A stretch of DNA of 64,000 nt from Pseudarthrobacter sp. W1I19. GTDB taxonomy: Bacteria; Actinomycetota; Actinomycetes; Actinomycetales; Micrococcaceae. The translations under genes were made by a program, and so were the position numbers. Below the pieces are notes generated by a model. The model worked only from the letters and a program-made list of their open reading frames with translations, was not told the origin of the DNA and made no database searches. The stretch's first letter is position 1; each line of letters opens with the position of its first letter. Positions 26,987 to 36,301 of the stretch are shown piece by piece. The stretch lies in NCBI RefSeq assembly GCF_030817835.1, contig NZ_JAUSZR010000001.1:4216001-4280000 (forward strand), given 5' to 3'.

Positions 26987-27400
26987 ATGCTGCTCATCTC
27001 CTGCCCCAACTGCGGCTCGCGCGACGAGACCGAGTTTCACTACGGCGGCCAGGCCCACGTGGCCTACCCGGAAAACCCGAACGAGCTGACCGACCGCGAA
27101 TGGGCCGAGTACCTGTTCTACCGGGACAACACCAAGGGCGCCTTTGCCGAGCGCTGGCTGCACAGCACGGGCTGCCGCCAGTGGTTCAACATGCTCCGCG
27201 ACACCGTCACCTACGAGATCCAGGCGATCTACCCGATGGGCTCGCCCCGGCCGGATGCGGCCGGCAAGGTGACGGCCGAAACCGGCACTGCCAGCACCGC
27301 CGCTGACAGCACCACCACCGGAAGCGCGGCACCCAGCATCGCTGCCACCAGCACTTTCCCCACTTCCAGCACCACCGCCCCGGAAGGAGCAACCAAGTGA
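26987..27400 (+). CDS. soxD: Sarcosine oxidase delta subunit with extended tail
   Basis: A 137-residue zinc-binding small subunit. The zinc ligands are visible as CPNC near residue 5, a histidine in EFHYGG and a later Cys in [27 protein letters not shown] is the family core. The usual protein is about 95-100 residues. Here a tail of about 45 residues made almost entirely of Thr, Ser, Ala and Gly follows YPMGSPRP, probably disordered. AGAAAGAAG lies upstream of the ATG, and the stop overlaps the soxA GTG. Confidence 0.92.
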   Translation: MLLISCPNCGSRDETEFHYGGQAHVAYPENPNELTDREWAEYLFYRDNTKGAFAERWLHSTGCRQWFNMLRDTVTYEIQAIYPMGSPRPDAAGKVTAETGTASTAADSTTTGSAAPSIAATSTFPTSSTTAPEGATK

Positions 27401-30351
27401 CTTCCCAGAACGCCCGCCTCGCCGCCGGCGGACGCATCGACCGCACCATCTCCTGGCGCTTCACGGTGGACGGCGAAGAATTCACCGGCCACCCGGGAGA
27501 CACCCTCGCCTCCGCCCTGCTGGCCAACGGACGCGTCGCCGCCGGCAACTCGCTCTACGAGGACCGCCCCCGCGGCATCATGTCCGCCGGCGTGGAGGAA
27601 GCCAACGCACTGGTCAAGGTGCAGCCCCGCTTCCCCGGCCACGTGGCCGAGTCCATGCTCCCCGCCACCACCGTCACCCTGGTGGACGGACTCAAGGCGG
27701 AATACCTCAACGGCCTCGGCAAGCTGGACCCGGCCGATGACCGCGCCGAATACGACAAGAAGTACGTCCACACCGACGTCCTGGTGATCGGCGGCGGCCC
27801 CGCCGGCCTGGCAGCAGCCCGCGAGGCAGTCCGCAGCGGCGCCCGCGTAATGCTGCTGGACGATCAGCCCGAGCTGGGCGGCTCCCTCCTCTCCGGCTCC
27901 ACCGCACCCGAGCTCGCAGAAACCATCGAAGGCAAGCCGGCCCTGGAATGGGTGGCTGACGTCGAGGCCGAGCTCGTCTCCGGCTCCGAATCCACCGTCC
28001 TGAACCGCACCACGGCCTTCGGCGCCTACGACGCCAACTACGTGATCGCTGTCCAGAACCGGACCGACCACCTGTCCTCCCCCGCCGCTTCCGGGGTATC
28101 CCGCCAGCGTATTTGGCACATCCGTGCCAACCAGGTGGTCCTGGCCCCCGGCGCCCACGAACGCCCGCTGGTGTTCGAAAACAACGACCGCCCCGGCATC
28201 ATGCTGGCCGCCGCCGTCCGCAGCTACCTGAACCGCTTCGCAGTGGCAGCCGGCCAGCGCGTGGTCATCAGCACCACCAATGACAGCGCCTACGCCCTGG
28301 CCGCGGACCTGCGCGCCGCCGGCGTCAAGATCGCCGCCGTGGTGGACGCCCGTCCGCAGCTCACGGATGTGGCAGCAGCCGCCGTCGAGGCCGGCACCCG
28401 CGTGCTGATCGGCAGTGCGGTGGCCAACACCTCCGCCGCCGCCGGAACGGACAGTGACGGCCGCCTGGACGGCGTCACCGTCCGCAGCATCAACAACGAC
28501 GGCGAACTCACCTCGGGCATCGAAAAGATCGCCTGCGATCTGCTCGCTGTGTCCGGCGGCTGGAGCCCGCTGGTCCACCTGCACTCACAGCGGCAGGGCA
28601 AGCTGCGCTGGGACGAAGACCTGGCCGCCTTTGTGCCCAGCACCGCAGTCCCCAACCAGCAGACCATCGGCTCCGGCCGCGGGTCCTTCAACACGGCAGA
28701 CTGCCTGGCCGAGGGAATCTCCGCCGGCGCGAAGGCGGCCATCGCCGCGGGCTTCAGCTCCGCCGTCGAACCTTCCCCGCTGGGTGAGCCGAAAGCCTCC
28801 GCCCCCACCCGCCAGCTGTGGCTGGTTCCCGGCGAACAGGGCACGCCGGACGACTGGCACCACCACTTCGTGGACTTCCAGCGCGACCAGTCCGTGGCTG
28901 ACGTGCTGCGTTCCACCGGCGCCGGCATGCGGTCCGTGGAGCACATCAAGCGGTACACCTCCATCAGCACCGCCAACGACCAGGGCAAGACCTCCGGCGT
29001 CAACGCGATCGGCGTCATCGCCGCCGCGCTGCGCACCGCCGGCGAAGCCTCCCGCGGCATCGGCGACATCGGCACCACCACCTACCGGGCACCCTTCACC
29101 CCGGTGGCGTTCGCGGCACTGGCCGGACGCCAGCGCGGCGAACTGTTCGACCCCGCCCGCGTCACCTCCATCCACCCGTGGCACGTCGCCAAGGGTGCCC
29201 TGTTCGAGGACGTGGGACAGTGGAAGCGGCCCTGGTACTACCCGCAGGCCGGCGAGGACATGGACGCCGCCGTGCTCCGCGAATGCGCCGCCGTCCGCGA
29301 ATCCGTGGGCTTCATGGACGCCACCACCCTGGGCAAGATCGAAATCCGGGGCAAGGACGCCGGCGAGTTCCTGAACCGGATCTACACCAACGCGTTCAAG
29401 AAGCTCGCCCCGGGCTCCGCCCGCTATGGCGTGATGTGCACCCCCGACGGCATGATCTTCGACGACGGCGTGACCCTGCGCCTCGACGAGGAGACCTACT
29501 TCATGACCACCACCACCGGCGGCGCCGCCAAGGTGCTGGACTGGCTGGAGGAATGGCTGCAGACAGAGTGGCCGGAACTGGATGTGCACTGCACCTCCGT
29601 GACCGAGCAGTGGAGCACCATCGCCGTCGTCGGGCCCAAGTCCCGTGAGGTCCTGGCCAAGGTGGCACCGGAACTGGCCGCCAACGGCGGACTGGACGCC
29701 GAAGCCTTCCCGTTCATGACCTTCCGCGAAACCACCCTCGCCTCCGGCGTCCGCGCCCGGGTCTGCCGCATCTCCTTCTCCGGCGAACTCGCCTACGAGA
29801 TCAACGTGCCGTCCTGGTACGGACTCAACACCTGGGAAGCCGTGGCAGCCGCCGGCGCCGAATTCAACATCACCCCCTACGGCACCGAAACCATGCACGT
29901 GCTCCGCGCCGAAAAGGGCTACCCGATCGTTGGCCAGGACACCGACGGCACCGTCACCCCGCAGGACGCGGGAATGGAATGGATCGTTTCCAAGGCCAAG
30001 GACTTCATCGGCAAGCGGTCCTACGCCCGGGTTGACGGACAGCGTGAGGACCGCAAGCACCTGGTGAGCGTCCTGCCGGTGGACGGCGGAATCAGGCTCC
30101 CCGAAGGCACGCAGCTCGTGGAGAAGGGCCGTTCCACGAACCCGGCCTACGGGCCGGTCCCGATGGAAGGCTTCGTCACCTCCAGCTACCACAGCGCAGC
30201 ACTGGGCAGGTCATTCGGCCTGGCCCTGATCAAGAACGGCCGCAACCGGATCGGCGAAACCCTCGTGGCAGCCGCCGGCGACCAGCTGGTGGACGTTGTT
30301 GTCGCAGAAACCGTACTTTTTGACCCCGAAGGAGCCCGCAAAGATGGCTGA
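27397..30351 (+). CDS. soxA: Sarcosine oxidase alpha subunit
   Basis: A 984-residue subunit. An N-terminal ferredoxin-like segment (about 15-90) with [21 protein letters not shown] is followed by an NAD-binding dinucleotide domain starting near residue 126 ([19 protein letters not shown]). The C-terminal 390 residues are an aminomethyltransferase (GcvT)-like domain that binds tetrahydrofolate and turns the removed methyl into methylene-[22 protein letters not shown] near 850 is typical. It starts at a GTG overlapping the soxD stop; soxG overlaps its end by eight bases. Confidence 0.95.
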   Translation: MTSQNARLAAGGRIDRTISWRFTVDGEEFTGHPGDTLASALLANGRVAAGNSLYEDRPRGIMSAGVEEANALVKVQPRFPGHVAESMLPATTVTLVDGLKAEYLNGLGKLDPADDRAEYDKKYVHTDVLVIGGGPAGLAAAREAVRSGARVMLLDDQPELGGSLLSGSTAPELAETIEGKPALEWVADVEAELVSGSESTVLNRTTAFGAYDANYVIAVQNRTDHLSSPAASGVSRQRIWHIRANQVVLAPGAHERPLVFENNDRPGIMLAAAVRSYLNRFAVAAGQRVVISTTNDSAYALAADLRAAGVKIAAVVDARPQLTDVAAAAVEAGTRVLIGSAVANTSAAAGTDSDGRLDGVTVRSINNDGELTSGIEKIACDLLAVSGGWSPLVHLHSQRQGKLRWDEDLAAFVPSTAVPNQQTIGSGRGSFNTADCLAEGISAGAKAAIAAGFSSAVEPSPLGEPKASAPTRQLWLVPGEQGTPDDWHHHFVDFQRDQSVADVLRSTGAGMRSVEHIKRYTSISTANDQGKTSGVNAIGVIAAALRTAGEASRGIGDIGTTTYRAPFTPVAFAALAGRQRGELFDPARVTSIHPWHVAKGALFEDVGQWKRPWYYPQAGEDMDAAVLRECAAVRESVGFMDATTLGKIEIRGKDAGEFLNRIYTNAFKKLAPGSARYGVMCTPDGMIFDDGVTLRLDEETYFMTTTTGGAAKVLDWLEEWLQTEWPELDVHCTSVTEQWSTIAVVGPKSREVLAKVAPELAANGGLDAEAFPFMTFRETTLASGVRARVCRISFSGELAYEINVPSWYGLNTWEAVAAAGAEFNITPYGTETMHVLRAEKGYPIVGQDTDGTVTPQDAGMEWIVSKAKDFIGKRSYARVDGQREDRKHLVSVLPVDGGIRLPEGTQLVEKGRSTNPAYGPVPMEGFVTSSYHSAALGRSFGLALIKNGRNRIGETLVAAAGDQLVDVVVAETVLFDPEGARKDG

Positions 30352-30982
30352 AACAGCAGCACCCGCAAACTCCGCCCAGAAGAACCTCTCCCTCCGCGTC
30401 AGCCCGGCCGCCCCGCTCGGCGAAGCCTTTGAATCCGGCTCCGTCCAGGGCGTGGTGGAACTGCGCGAAGTCTCCTTCCTCACCATGGTGGGCCTCCGGG
30501 TTGACCGGAACAGCGACGCCGGACAGCGCATAGCCGCCGTCACCGGCGGACTGCCCGCAGCGTGCGGCGGCGTCAGCGGCACGGGCGATACCTCCGTCCT
30601 CTGGCTCGGACCGGAAGAATTCCTGGTGGTGGCACCGACGGAAGCCCACGAGTCCCTCGGCGGCGACCTGATCCAGGCACTGCGCGAAGCCCTGGCGGAC
30701 GGTGCAGGGCAGGTGGTGGATCTCTCCGCCAACCGCACCACCTTCGAGCTCACCGGACCGCGGGCCCGTGCAGTACTGGAAAAGGGCTGTTCCCTGGACC
30801 TGCACCCCCGCGTCCTGTCGGCCGGAACGGCCCTGTCCACCGAAATCGGCAACATCCCCGTGGTGCTGTGGAAGACCGGCGAGGAGTCCTTCCGGGTCTT
30901 CCCGCGCGCCTCGTTCGCCGATTTCCTGGGCCGCTGGCTCCTGGACGCTATGCGGGAGTACGCCTCCCCCGAGGTCCCCTAA
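30344..30982 (+). CDS. soxG: Sarcosine oxidase gamma subunit
   Basis: A 212-residue subunit, GcvT-like in fold, that helps hold the alpha-beta channel. [15 protein letters not shown] near the N-terminus, [16 protein letters not shown] near 85 and [18 protein letters not shown] near 125 match the family. The ATG at 30344 follows GAAGGAG and lies inside the last codons of soxA. The stop directly abuts the sdaA start with no gap. Confidence 0.9.
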   Translation: MAETAAPANSAQKNLSLRVSPAAPLGEAFESGSVQGVVELREVSFLTMVGLRVDRNSDAGQRIAAVTGGLPAACGGVSGTGDTSVLWLGPEEFLVVAPTEAHESLGGDLIQALREALADGAGQVVDLSANRTTFELTGPRARAVLEKGCSLDLHPRVLSAGTALSTEIGNIPVVLWKTGEESFRVFPRASFADFLGRWLLDAMREYASPEVP

Positions 30983-32356
30983 ATGGCGCTCAGCGTCCTG
31001 GACCTGTTCTCCGTTGGCATCGGGCCCTCGTCGTCACACACGGTGGGCCCGATGCGGGCAGCGAAGCTGTTCGCCGACGGGCTCAAAGGCGAAGGACACC
31101 TGAGCTCCACCACGCGGGTCCAGGCCGAACTATTCGGTTCCCTCGGTGCCACCGGGCGGGGCCACGGCTCGGACAAGGCTGTGGTCCTCGGTTTCAAGGG
31201 CCTCGATCCGGAAACCGTGGACACCACCACCGCCGATGACCAGGTGGCGGCCGCCGCGCTTGACGCCGAACTGTGGATCGGCGGCGACCACCGGGTGGAC
31301 TTCAACTGGGACGAGGACGTGGTGCTGCACCGCCGCAAATCCCTCCCGGCCCACCCGAACGGCATGACCTTCCGGGCCCTGGACCACTCCGGCGCCGTGC
31401 TCAGCGAGCGGAGCTTCTATTCCATTGGCGGCGGCTTCGTGGTGGACGGCGATGCCGACGCCGGCGACCGGATTGTGGAAGATTCCACCGTCCTCCCCTA
31501 CCCCTTCAGCACCGCCGACGAACTGTTGGAGATCTGCAGCCGTGAAGGCATGTCCATCTCGGACGTGATGCTGGCCAACGAGCTGGTGTGGCGGACCGAG
31601 GAGGAGCTGCGGGAAAAACTGCTGAAGCTGTGGGCGGTGATGCGCGAATGCGTGGACAACGGCTGTGCCGCGGAAGGAATCCTTCCGGGCGGACTCAACG
31701 TCCGCCGCCGCGCGCCGTCGTTATTCCAGACCCTGACCGCGGACACCGGGGACACGGACCCGCTGCGGGCCATGGAATGGGTGAACCTCTTCGCGCTGGC
31801 CGTGAACGAGGAGAACGCCGCCGGCGGGCGGATCGTCACCGCGCCCACCAACGGCGCGGCGGGCATCGTCCCGGCCGTGCTGCACTACTACGTGAAGTTC
31901 GTCCCCGGCGCCAACGACGACGGCGTGGTCCGCTTCCTGCTGGCTGCGGCCGCCGTCGGCATCCTGTTCAAGATCAACGCCTCCATCTCCGGTGCCGAGG
32001 TGGGCTGCCAGGGTGAAGTGGGCTCCGCCTGCTCCATGGCCGCCGCGGGGCTCTGCGAGGTGCTGGGCGGGACGCCTGCCCAGGTGGAAAACGCCGCCGA
32101 GGTGGGCATTGAACACAACCTGGGCCTGACGTGCGATCCCGTGGGCGGCCTGGTGCAGATCCCCTGCATCGAGCGCAACGCCATCGCCAGCGTGAAGGCC
32201 ATCAACGCCGCCCGCCTTGCCCTGCACGGCGACGGCAGCCACAAGGTGTCCCTCGACAAAGCCATCAAAACGATGCGCGAAACAGGAGCCGACATGAAAA
32301 CCAAGTACAAGGAAACCTCCCGCGGAGGCCTTGCCGTCAACGTAATCGAGTGCTGA
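30983..32356 (+). CDS. sdaA: L-serine ammonia-lyase (4Fe-4S)
   Basis: A 457-residue iron-sulfur serine dehydratase that turns serine into pyruvate and ammonia. The beta domain opens with [23 protein letters not shown]. The alpha domain has [18 protein letters not shown] and cysteines in [13 protein letters not shown] and [14 protein letters not shown] that ligate the 4Fe-4S cluster. Placed after sox, it drains serine made by GlyA into central metabolism, so methyl carbon becomes pyruvate. It starts right after the soxG stop, so it must be translated from the same message. Confidence 0.94.
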   Translation: MALSVLDLFSVGIGPSSSHTVGPMRAAKLFADGLKGEGHLSSTTRVQAELFGSLGATGRGHGSDKAVVLGFKGLDPETVDTTTADDQVAAAALDAELWIGGDHRVDFNWDEDVVLHRRKSLPAHPNGMTFRALDHSGAVLSERSFYSIGGGFVVDGDADAGDRIVEDSTVLPYPFSTADELLEICSREGMSISDVMLANELVWRTEEELREKLLKLWAVMRECVDNGCAAEGILPGGLNVRRRAPSLFQTLTADTGDTDPLRAMEWVNLFALAVNEENAAGGRIVTAPTNGAAGIVPAVLHYYVKFVPGANDDGVVRFLLAAAAVGILFKINASISGAEVGCQGEVGSACSMAAAGLCEVLGGTPAQVENAAEVGIEHNLGLTCDPVGGLVQIPCIERNAIASVKAINAARLALHGDGSHKVSLDKAIKTMRETGADMKTKYKETSRGGLAVNVIEC

Positions 32357-32359
32357 GCC

Positions 32360-33256
32360 ATGACTGCAATTGAGACTGAAACCGTCCCTGCCGCTGCCGC
32401 CACCACGGTGGAGCACGTCCTGACCCTGGACTGCAGCGAATCCCCGGGCATCGTCCACGCCGTGTCCGGGTTCCTGCTGGAGCACGGCTGCGACATCATC
32501 GATAACCAGCAGTTCGGTGAGCGCTCCGAAGGGCATTTCTTCATGCGGGTGCATTTTGCGTCCGACGGCGATGCCTCCACCGCGGACAAGTTGCGGGCCG
32601 CTTTTGGTCCCGTAGCCGAGCGGTACGGGATGCGCTGGCGGCTGGAGCCGCACGGCTCCAAGCGGCGGGTGCTGATCATGGTGTCCAAGTTCGGGCACTG
32701 CCTCAACGACCTGCTCTTCCGGGCGCGGATTGGCGAGCTGCCGGTTGACGTAGTGGCCGTGGTCTCCAACCACACGGACCACCAGGCGCTGGTGGAGTGG
32801 CACGGGATCCCGTTCTTCCACGTGCCGGTCACGCCTGAAACGAAGCCTGCCGCCGAAGGACGCCTGCTGGATTTGGTGGACGAGTTGGATGTGGAGCTCG
32901 TGGTGCTGGCCCGGTACATGCAGGTGCTCAGCGACAACCTGACCCGGAAGCTGGACGGGAAGGCGATCAACATCCACCACTCGTTCCTTCCCAGCTTCAA
33001 AGGGGCCAAGCCGTACCACCAGGCGTACGCCCGGGGTGTCAAGACTGTGGGTGCCACCGCGCACTATGTGAACAGCGAGCTGGATGAGGGACCGATCATC
33101 TCCCAGCAGACCGTTGAGGTGGACCACACCTACGGGCCCGAGGACCTGGTGGCCGCCGGCCGCGACACCGAGTGCAAGGCCCTGTCCAACGCCGTGCGCT
33201 GGCACTGTGAGGGCCGGGTCATCCTGCAGGGCAACCGCACGGTGGTCCTCCGCTAG
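32360..33256 (+). CDS. purU: Formyltetrahydrofolate deformylase
   Basis: A 298-residue enzyme that releases formate from 10-formyl-THF and recycles folate. An N-terminal ACT domain (about 18-95, LTLDCSESPGIVHAVSGFLLEHGCDI) precedes a formyltransferase fold with INIHHSFLPSFKGAKPYHQAYARGVK near residue 205, which contains the catalytic His. In the sarcosine operon it prevents folate from being locked as C1 forms when demethylation is fast. It ends the operon; a 32-bp repeat array begins four bases after the stop. Confidence 0.94.
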   Translation: MTAIETETVPAAAATTVEHVLTLDCSESPGIVHAVSGFLLEHGCDIIDNQQFGERSEGHFFMRVHFASDGDASTADKLRAAFGPVAERYGMRWRLEPHGSKRRVLIMVSKFGHCLNDLLFRARIGELPVDVVAVVSNHTDHQALVEWHGIPFFHVPVTPETKPAAEGRLLDLVDELDVELVVLARYMQVLSDNLTRKLDGKAINIHHSFLPSFKGAKPYHQAYARGVKTVGATAHYVNSELDEGPIISQQTVEVDHTYGPEDLVAAGRDTECKALSNAVRWHCEGRVILQGNRTVVLR

Positions 33257-33260
33257 CCCC

Positions 33261-33419
33261 GGACGCCCCATCACGTAACGTGGGTTTTTCCGAGACGCTC
33301 TCTCACTTAACGTGGGGTTTGGCCGGACGCTCTCTCACTTAACGTGGGGTTTGGCCGGACGCTCTCTCACTTAACGTGGGGTTTGGCCGGACGCTCTCTC
33401 ACCCTGGTGAGGGAGCGTC
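33261..33419 (+). repeat. Array of 32-bp GACGCTCTC repeats after purU
   Basis: Four unit starts at 33294, 33326, 33358 and 33390 are exactly 32 bases apart; two full inner units are identical. The unit reads GACGCTCTCTCACTTAACG followed by TGGGGTTTGGCCG. A degenerate unit starts at 33261, four bases after the purU stop. The units run in the same direction as purU. There are no variable spacers, so this is not CRISPR. Confidence 0.92.
33390..33419. terminator. Hairpin formed by the last repeat unit and an inverted copy
   Basis: Bases 33390-33403 pair with 33406-33419 over 14 positions with one G-U wobble; sterically this is a 13-bp stem with a 4-base loop. It lies between convergent purU and the DUF559-like gene, each of which thus has a co-directional unit downstream. 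A perfect palindrome GGCGTTAACGCC follows at 33422-33433. Confidence 0.65.
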
Positions 33420-33464
33420 ACGGCGTTAACGCCTCTGTCGTCGGATTCATGTCGGCGCTGCCGC

Positions 33465-34424
33465 TCAATCGCTGCCGGCAAACCCCGACGCGTGAGCGTG
33501 GTCCTGCCACGCGTTCCGGAGCGCCCGTTTGACAAGTTTCACCGCACCGTGGAAATCATCCGCAAGGTCGTCCTTATCGAAAACCAGGACCGTCCACCCG
33601 GCTGATTCGAAGGCCTTATCCCGTCTCCTATCGCTAAGCATCTGTGCGTCACCGAGGTGATGTTCGCCGTCGTACTGGATAGCAAGGCGGCGATGACGAT
33701 AGCCGAGATCGGCCGACGGCGACCGCATGTCTCCGGCCCGCAGGAGCACCTGGAGTTCGGGCTCGGGTAGGCCGGCGTTGGTGATGGCGAGCCGGAGCAG
33801 TGATTCAGGGGCCGAGTCGGCGCCCACCCGCATCAGATCCAATGCTTCGCGGGCCCGAACGATACCTTGGAGATTCGGGTGATGGCTGACCAGTACGCGC
33901 AGTCCCGCCAAGGTGTCATAGGGCTGCGTCCTTCCCTCGAAATCCACCCGCGGGACGCGGATCAGTTCATCCCCCATGCTCACCAAGTCATCGAGGGGCA
34001 GGACCCGTGCCAGATCGAGCCAGGTGCGTGACCTCGTGCTCATGCGGATGCCATCGACCAGTTCGATCTCGTCTTCACGAGCCACGACTGTGTGCCCGAA
34101 TATGCCCTTTCGGCGGACCGACGGCAGGGCACGCGGCTTGCTGAGATGGAGCTCTGTGGAATCTGCCAGCCAGGGTGGCAGCACCTGGCGCCGCAGCCGG
34201 GCCGCAGTCACATGTGAGATCCAGGCACCCGGCGACGCAGCGGACAACGCCCTGGCGGCGCCTTCCAGATCGAAGTCCCAGTCCGCCGGGCGGTAGAGAC
34301 CGCGGCCCACGTTGACTACATCCTTGCGCCGAAGTCTGTCCGGCGTGACGCCGGAAGCCCTGGCCGAGCCGAAGGTAAAAGGAGCCTCAGCCAACGACGG
34401 GGGCAAGAAACTTTGCTTTCGCAT
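33465..34424 (-). CDS. DUF559-like protein with Vsr/restriction-type nuclease fold
   Basis: A roughly 319-residue protein of a type scattered through actinobacterial genomes. The N-terminal half resembles the winged-helix AbiEi-like region (GVTPDRLRRKDVVNVGRGLYRP, then HVTAARLRRQVLPPW). The C-terminal 100 residues look like a PD-(D/E)xK nuclease related to DUF559/Vsr: SADLGYRHRRLAIQYDGEHH followed by DRRRDKAFESAGWTVLVF. Function is unproven; defence, DNA repair or a mobile passenger are possible. The gene lies between two inverted arrays of the 32-bp repeat. ATG 34424 is used; GTG 34445 is also in frame and neither has a clear ribosome site. Confidence 0.7.
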   Translation of the reverse strand: MRKQSFLPPSLAEAPFTFGSARASGVTPDRLRRKDVVNVGRGLYRPADWDFDLEGAARALSAASPGAWISHVTAARLRRQVLPPWLADSTELHLSKPRALPSVRRKGIFGHTVVAREDEIELVDGIRMSTRSRTWLDLARVLPLDDLVSMGDELIRVPRVDFEGRTQPYDTLAGLRVLVSHHPNLQGIVRAREALDLMRVGADSAPESLLRLAITNAGLPEPELQVLLRAGDMRSPSADLGYRHRRLAIQYDGEHHLGDAQMLSDRRRDKAFESAGWTVLVFDKDDLADDFHGAVKLVKRALRNAWQDHAHASGFAGSD

Positions 34425-34499
34425 GCTGGCATTGTGCCTTGACACGGCAGAACGCTGCAGAAGTTTTCCACAGGCCCGCCGTTGCGTTTTGGCAAGTCG

Positions 34500-34637
34500 G
34501 AGAGCGTCCGCCGGAAACCCACGTTAAGTGAGAGAGCGTCCGCCGGAAACCCACGCTAAGTGAGAGAGCGTCCGCCCAAAAGCCACGCTAAGTGAGAGAG
34601 CGTCCGCCCAAAAGCCACGTTAAGTGAGAGAGCGTCC
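34500..34637 (-). repeat. Array of 32-bp GACGCTCTC repeats at the PucR gene 3' end
   Basis: GAGAGCGTCC cores at 34500, 34532, 34564, 34596 and 34628 have an exact 32-base period. On the minus strand each reads GACGCTCTCTCACTTAACG or ...TTAGCG. Two sub-types alternate in the variable half: one as CCGGCGG, one as TTTTGGGCGG. The array is inverted relative to that at 33.3 kb and co-directional with the PucR gene, whose stop codon lies inside it. Confidence 0.92.
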
Positions 34638-36191
34638 GGGCGGGGTGGGTTGGAGGGCGGCGAGGCGGGTGGCCAGGTGCAGGGCCGCCAGCCTCCCCGT
34701 TCCCCGGGGATCGCCGCCGCACAAGGAGAAGATCCGCTGCAGCCGCTGGTGCATGGACTGCCGCTCCACATGCAGCTCCCGCGCCGCCTGCGCCGTGTTG
34801 CACCCGGAGTCCAGCCAGACCCGCAGCGTCTCCACCAGCTGGGAGTGCCGCTCGGCGTCGTGGGCAAGAACGGCGGCCAGCTGCTGGTTGACGAAGTCGC
34901 GGCGCCGGGCCTCATCCATCGCTTGGACCGCCAGCCGTTCCACGGCGAATGCCTGCGCGTCCAGCACCTGCGCGGGTGCACTTGCCGAGGACCTGGACCG
35001 GCCGACGTCGGCAGCAAGTTCCAGCGTCAGCCGCGCCTCAGCCAAGGACCAGGGGGCCGCGGAAATCCCTGAAGCCACCGGACCTATTGCACTGATGGTC
35101 CCCTCCGGCACCTCAAGTGAATGCAGGCCGTCAAGAATCTTTTGCCGTTCATCCTGCACGTTCCCCGAGCGGAGGACGCTGAGCGCCAGCAGTTCCGCGT
35201 TGTCCGCATAGCTGGCGCCATGCTGCCCGCCCGGATCCAAAAGGTGCTCCACATTCCTTCGGAGCTGCTTGGAAGCCGGAGAGCGGACAACTACGGCCAC
35301 CACGCGGGCAGAGACTGGAATGCCCGCCGCCGGACCCAGCTCCTGCAGCCGCCAGTTCTGCTTGCCGGAATCAATGGCCCGGATCAAGGCCGCCCCTGCC
35401 ATCTCCTTCAATCCGGGCGGCATCCGCTGCAACAGTGCCAGGGCAAGAATGTCCACGGACCTGTTCCCGGCTATCCTCGCCAGGTTCACATCGGCGTCGC
35501 CACGGACAAACAGCGTCAACCGTGCAGACGGGATCCCGCGTACAGGAACCTCAATGTGGATGGTCTTTCCGGCCTCCCCCGCCTCCTCCCCGACGACGGG
35601 AGCTGCCGATTCATCGACATTCCCGTTCGGTTCGGCACTGGCCAGCGTCACTCCGGCGGTGGAGGTGAGCACCACTTCCGCGCCGGTAGCTGCTGCGAGG
35701 ACGGCAAGGATCCGGTCAAGGCCGCTTCCGTGGGCGAGCTCCACCGCCATGGCGTGGCTGGCCTGATCCGCCTGCTGTAACTGGGCCGCGGACTGGCTGA
35801 CGAGCTGTGAGTTGATGGCCTCCATCACCGCCACAAAAGGCACCACGCGGCGCAGCTCAATCAGTGGAAGGCCCGCTTCCTCAGCAGCCGCAATCATCGA
35901 GGAAGGAATAGAGGGCAGCACACTTCCGGTCTCGATGGCGAGCGCGGCCACCCCTCGCTCGGCAAGGTCCCGGATGTAGCCCGTCCGGCGCTCATCCGAA
36001 GCAGAGGCAAGTGCCTGGCCACCCGTGAGCAGGAGCTCCCCGCCGCCAAGAAGGGAAGCGATGTCCAGGACCTCGCTTGAGTGGATCCAGCGGAGCTGGG
36101 TCTGGGGAACCAGGCCCGCGCCGGCCCGGACCACGGGATCAGCGGCAATAACGGTGGGATGCCGCAGGACATCTTCCAAGCGGACTGGCAT
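34620..36191 (-). CDS. PucR-family regulator divergent from NCS1 permease
   Basis: A 523-residue PucR-type factor. The N-terminal purine-catabolism domain covers about 1-125 (LEDVLRHPTVIAADPVVRAG, GGELLLTGGQAL). A GGDEF-like region follows, and the C-terminal helix-turn-helix is SGCNTAQAARELHVERQSMHQRLQRIF. It diverges from the NCS1 permease and deacetylase genes across 110 bases and should control them in response to a purine, allantoin or similar nitrogen compound. The last residues, PGRSLT and the TAA stop, are encoded by a 32-bp repeat unit, so the natural 3' end has been replaced or extended by the repeat. Confidence 0.85.
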   Translation of the reverse strand: MPVRLEDVLRHPTVIAADPVVRAGAGLVPQTQLRWIHSSEVLDIASLLGGGELLLTGGQALASASDERRTGYIRDLAERGVAALAIETGSVLPSIPSSMIAAAEEAGLPLIELRRVVPFVAVMEAINSQLVSQSAAQLQQADQASHAMAVELAHGSGLDRILAVLAAATGAEVVLTSTAGVTLASAEPNGNVDESAAPVVGEEAGEAGKTIHIEVPVRGIPSARLTLFVRGDADVNLARIAGNRSVDILALALLQRMPPGLKEMAGAALIRAIDSGKQNWRLQELGPAAGIPVSARVVAVVVRSPASKQLRRNVEHLLDPGGQHGASYADNAELLALSVLRSGNVQDERQKILDGLHSLEVPEGTISAIGPVASGISAAPWSLAEARLTLELAADVGRSRSSASAPAQVLDAQAFAVERLAVQAMDEARRRDFVNQQLAAVLAHDAERHSQLVETLRVWLDSGCNTAQAARELHVERQSMHQRLQRIFSLCGGDPRGTGRLAALHLATRLAALQPTPPGRSLT

Positions 36192-36301
36192 GACACTCCG
36201 TCATATAGAAGGGAAAAGCTCAAGACATATTGTAGATGGTGGATGTGGTGCCCGACACATAATCTTGAAGAACTCCCATCCCCCTCAACGAAGAGGCCCC
36301 C

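Noticed and set aside
24988..27009. Long open frame (673 codons) antisense to glyA and soxB
   Set aside because: It spans two well-identified genes and has no recognisable domain or ribosome site; it is a shadow of GC-rich coding sequence.
28585..30192. Long antisense open frame within soxA
   Set aside because: Gly/Val/His-rich mirror of the soxA frame with no motif; soxA is continuous and canonical.
31721..33274. Long antisense open frame across sdaA and purU
   Set aside because: Shadow of two canonical enzymes; no independent evidence.
33261..34640. CRISPR array
   Set aside because: The arrays are head-to-tail copies of one 32-bp unit with no unique spacers and no cas genes.
34556..35017. 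Open frames ending in GRSLT or RSLT near the repeats
   Set aside because: The shared ending is only the translation of the repeat core; apart from the PucR gene these frames lie antisense or out of frame within real genes.
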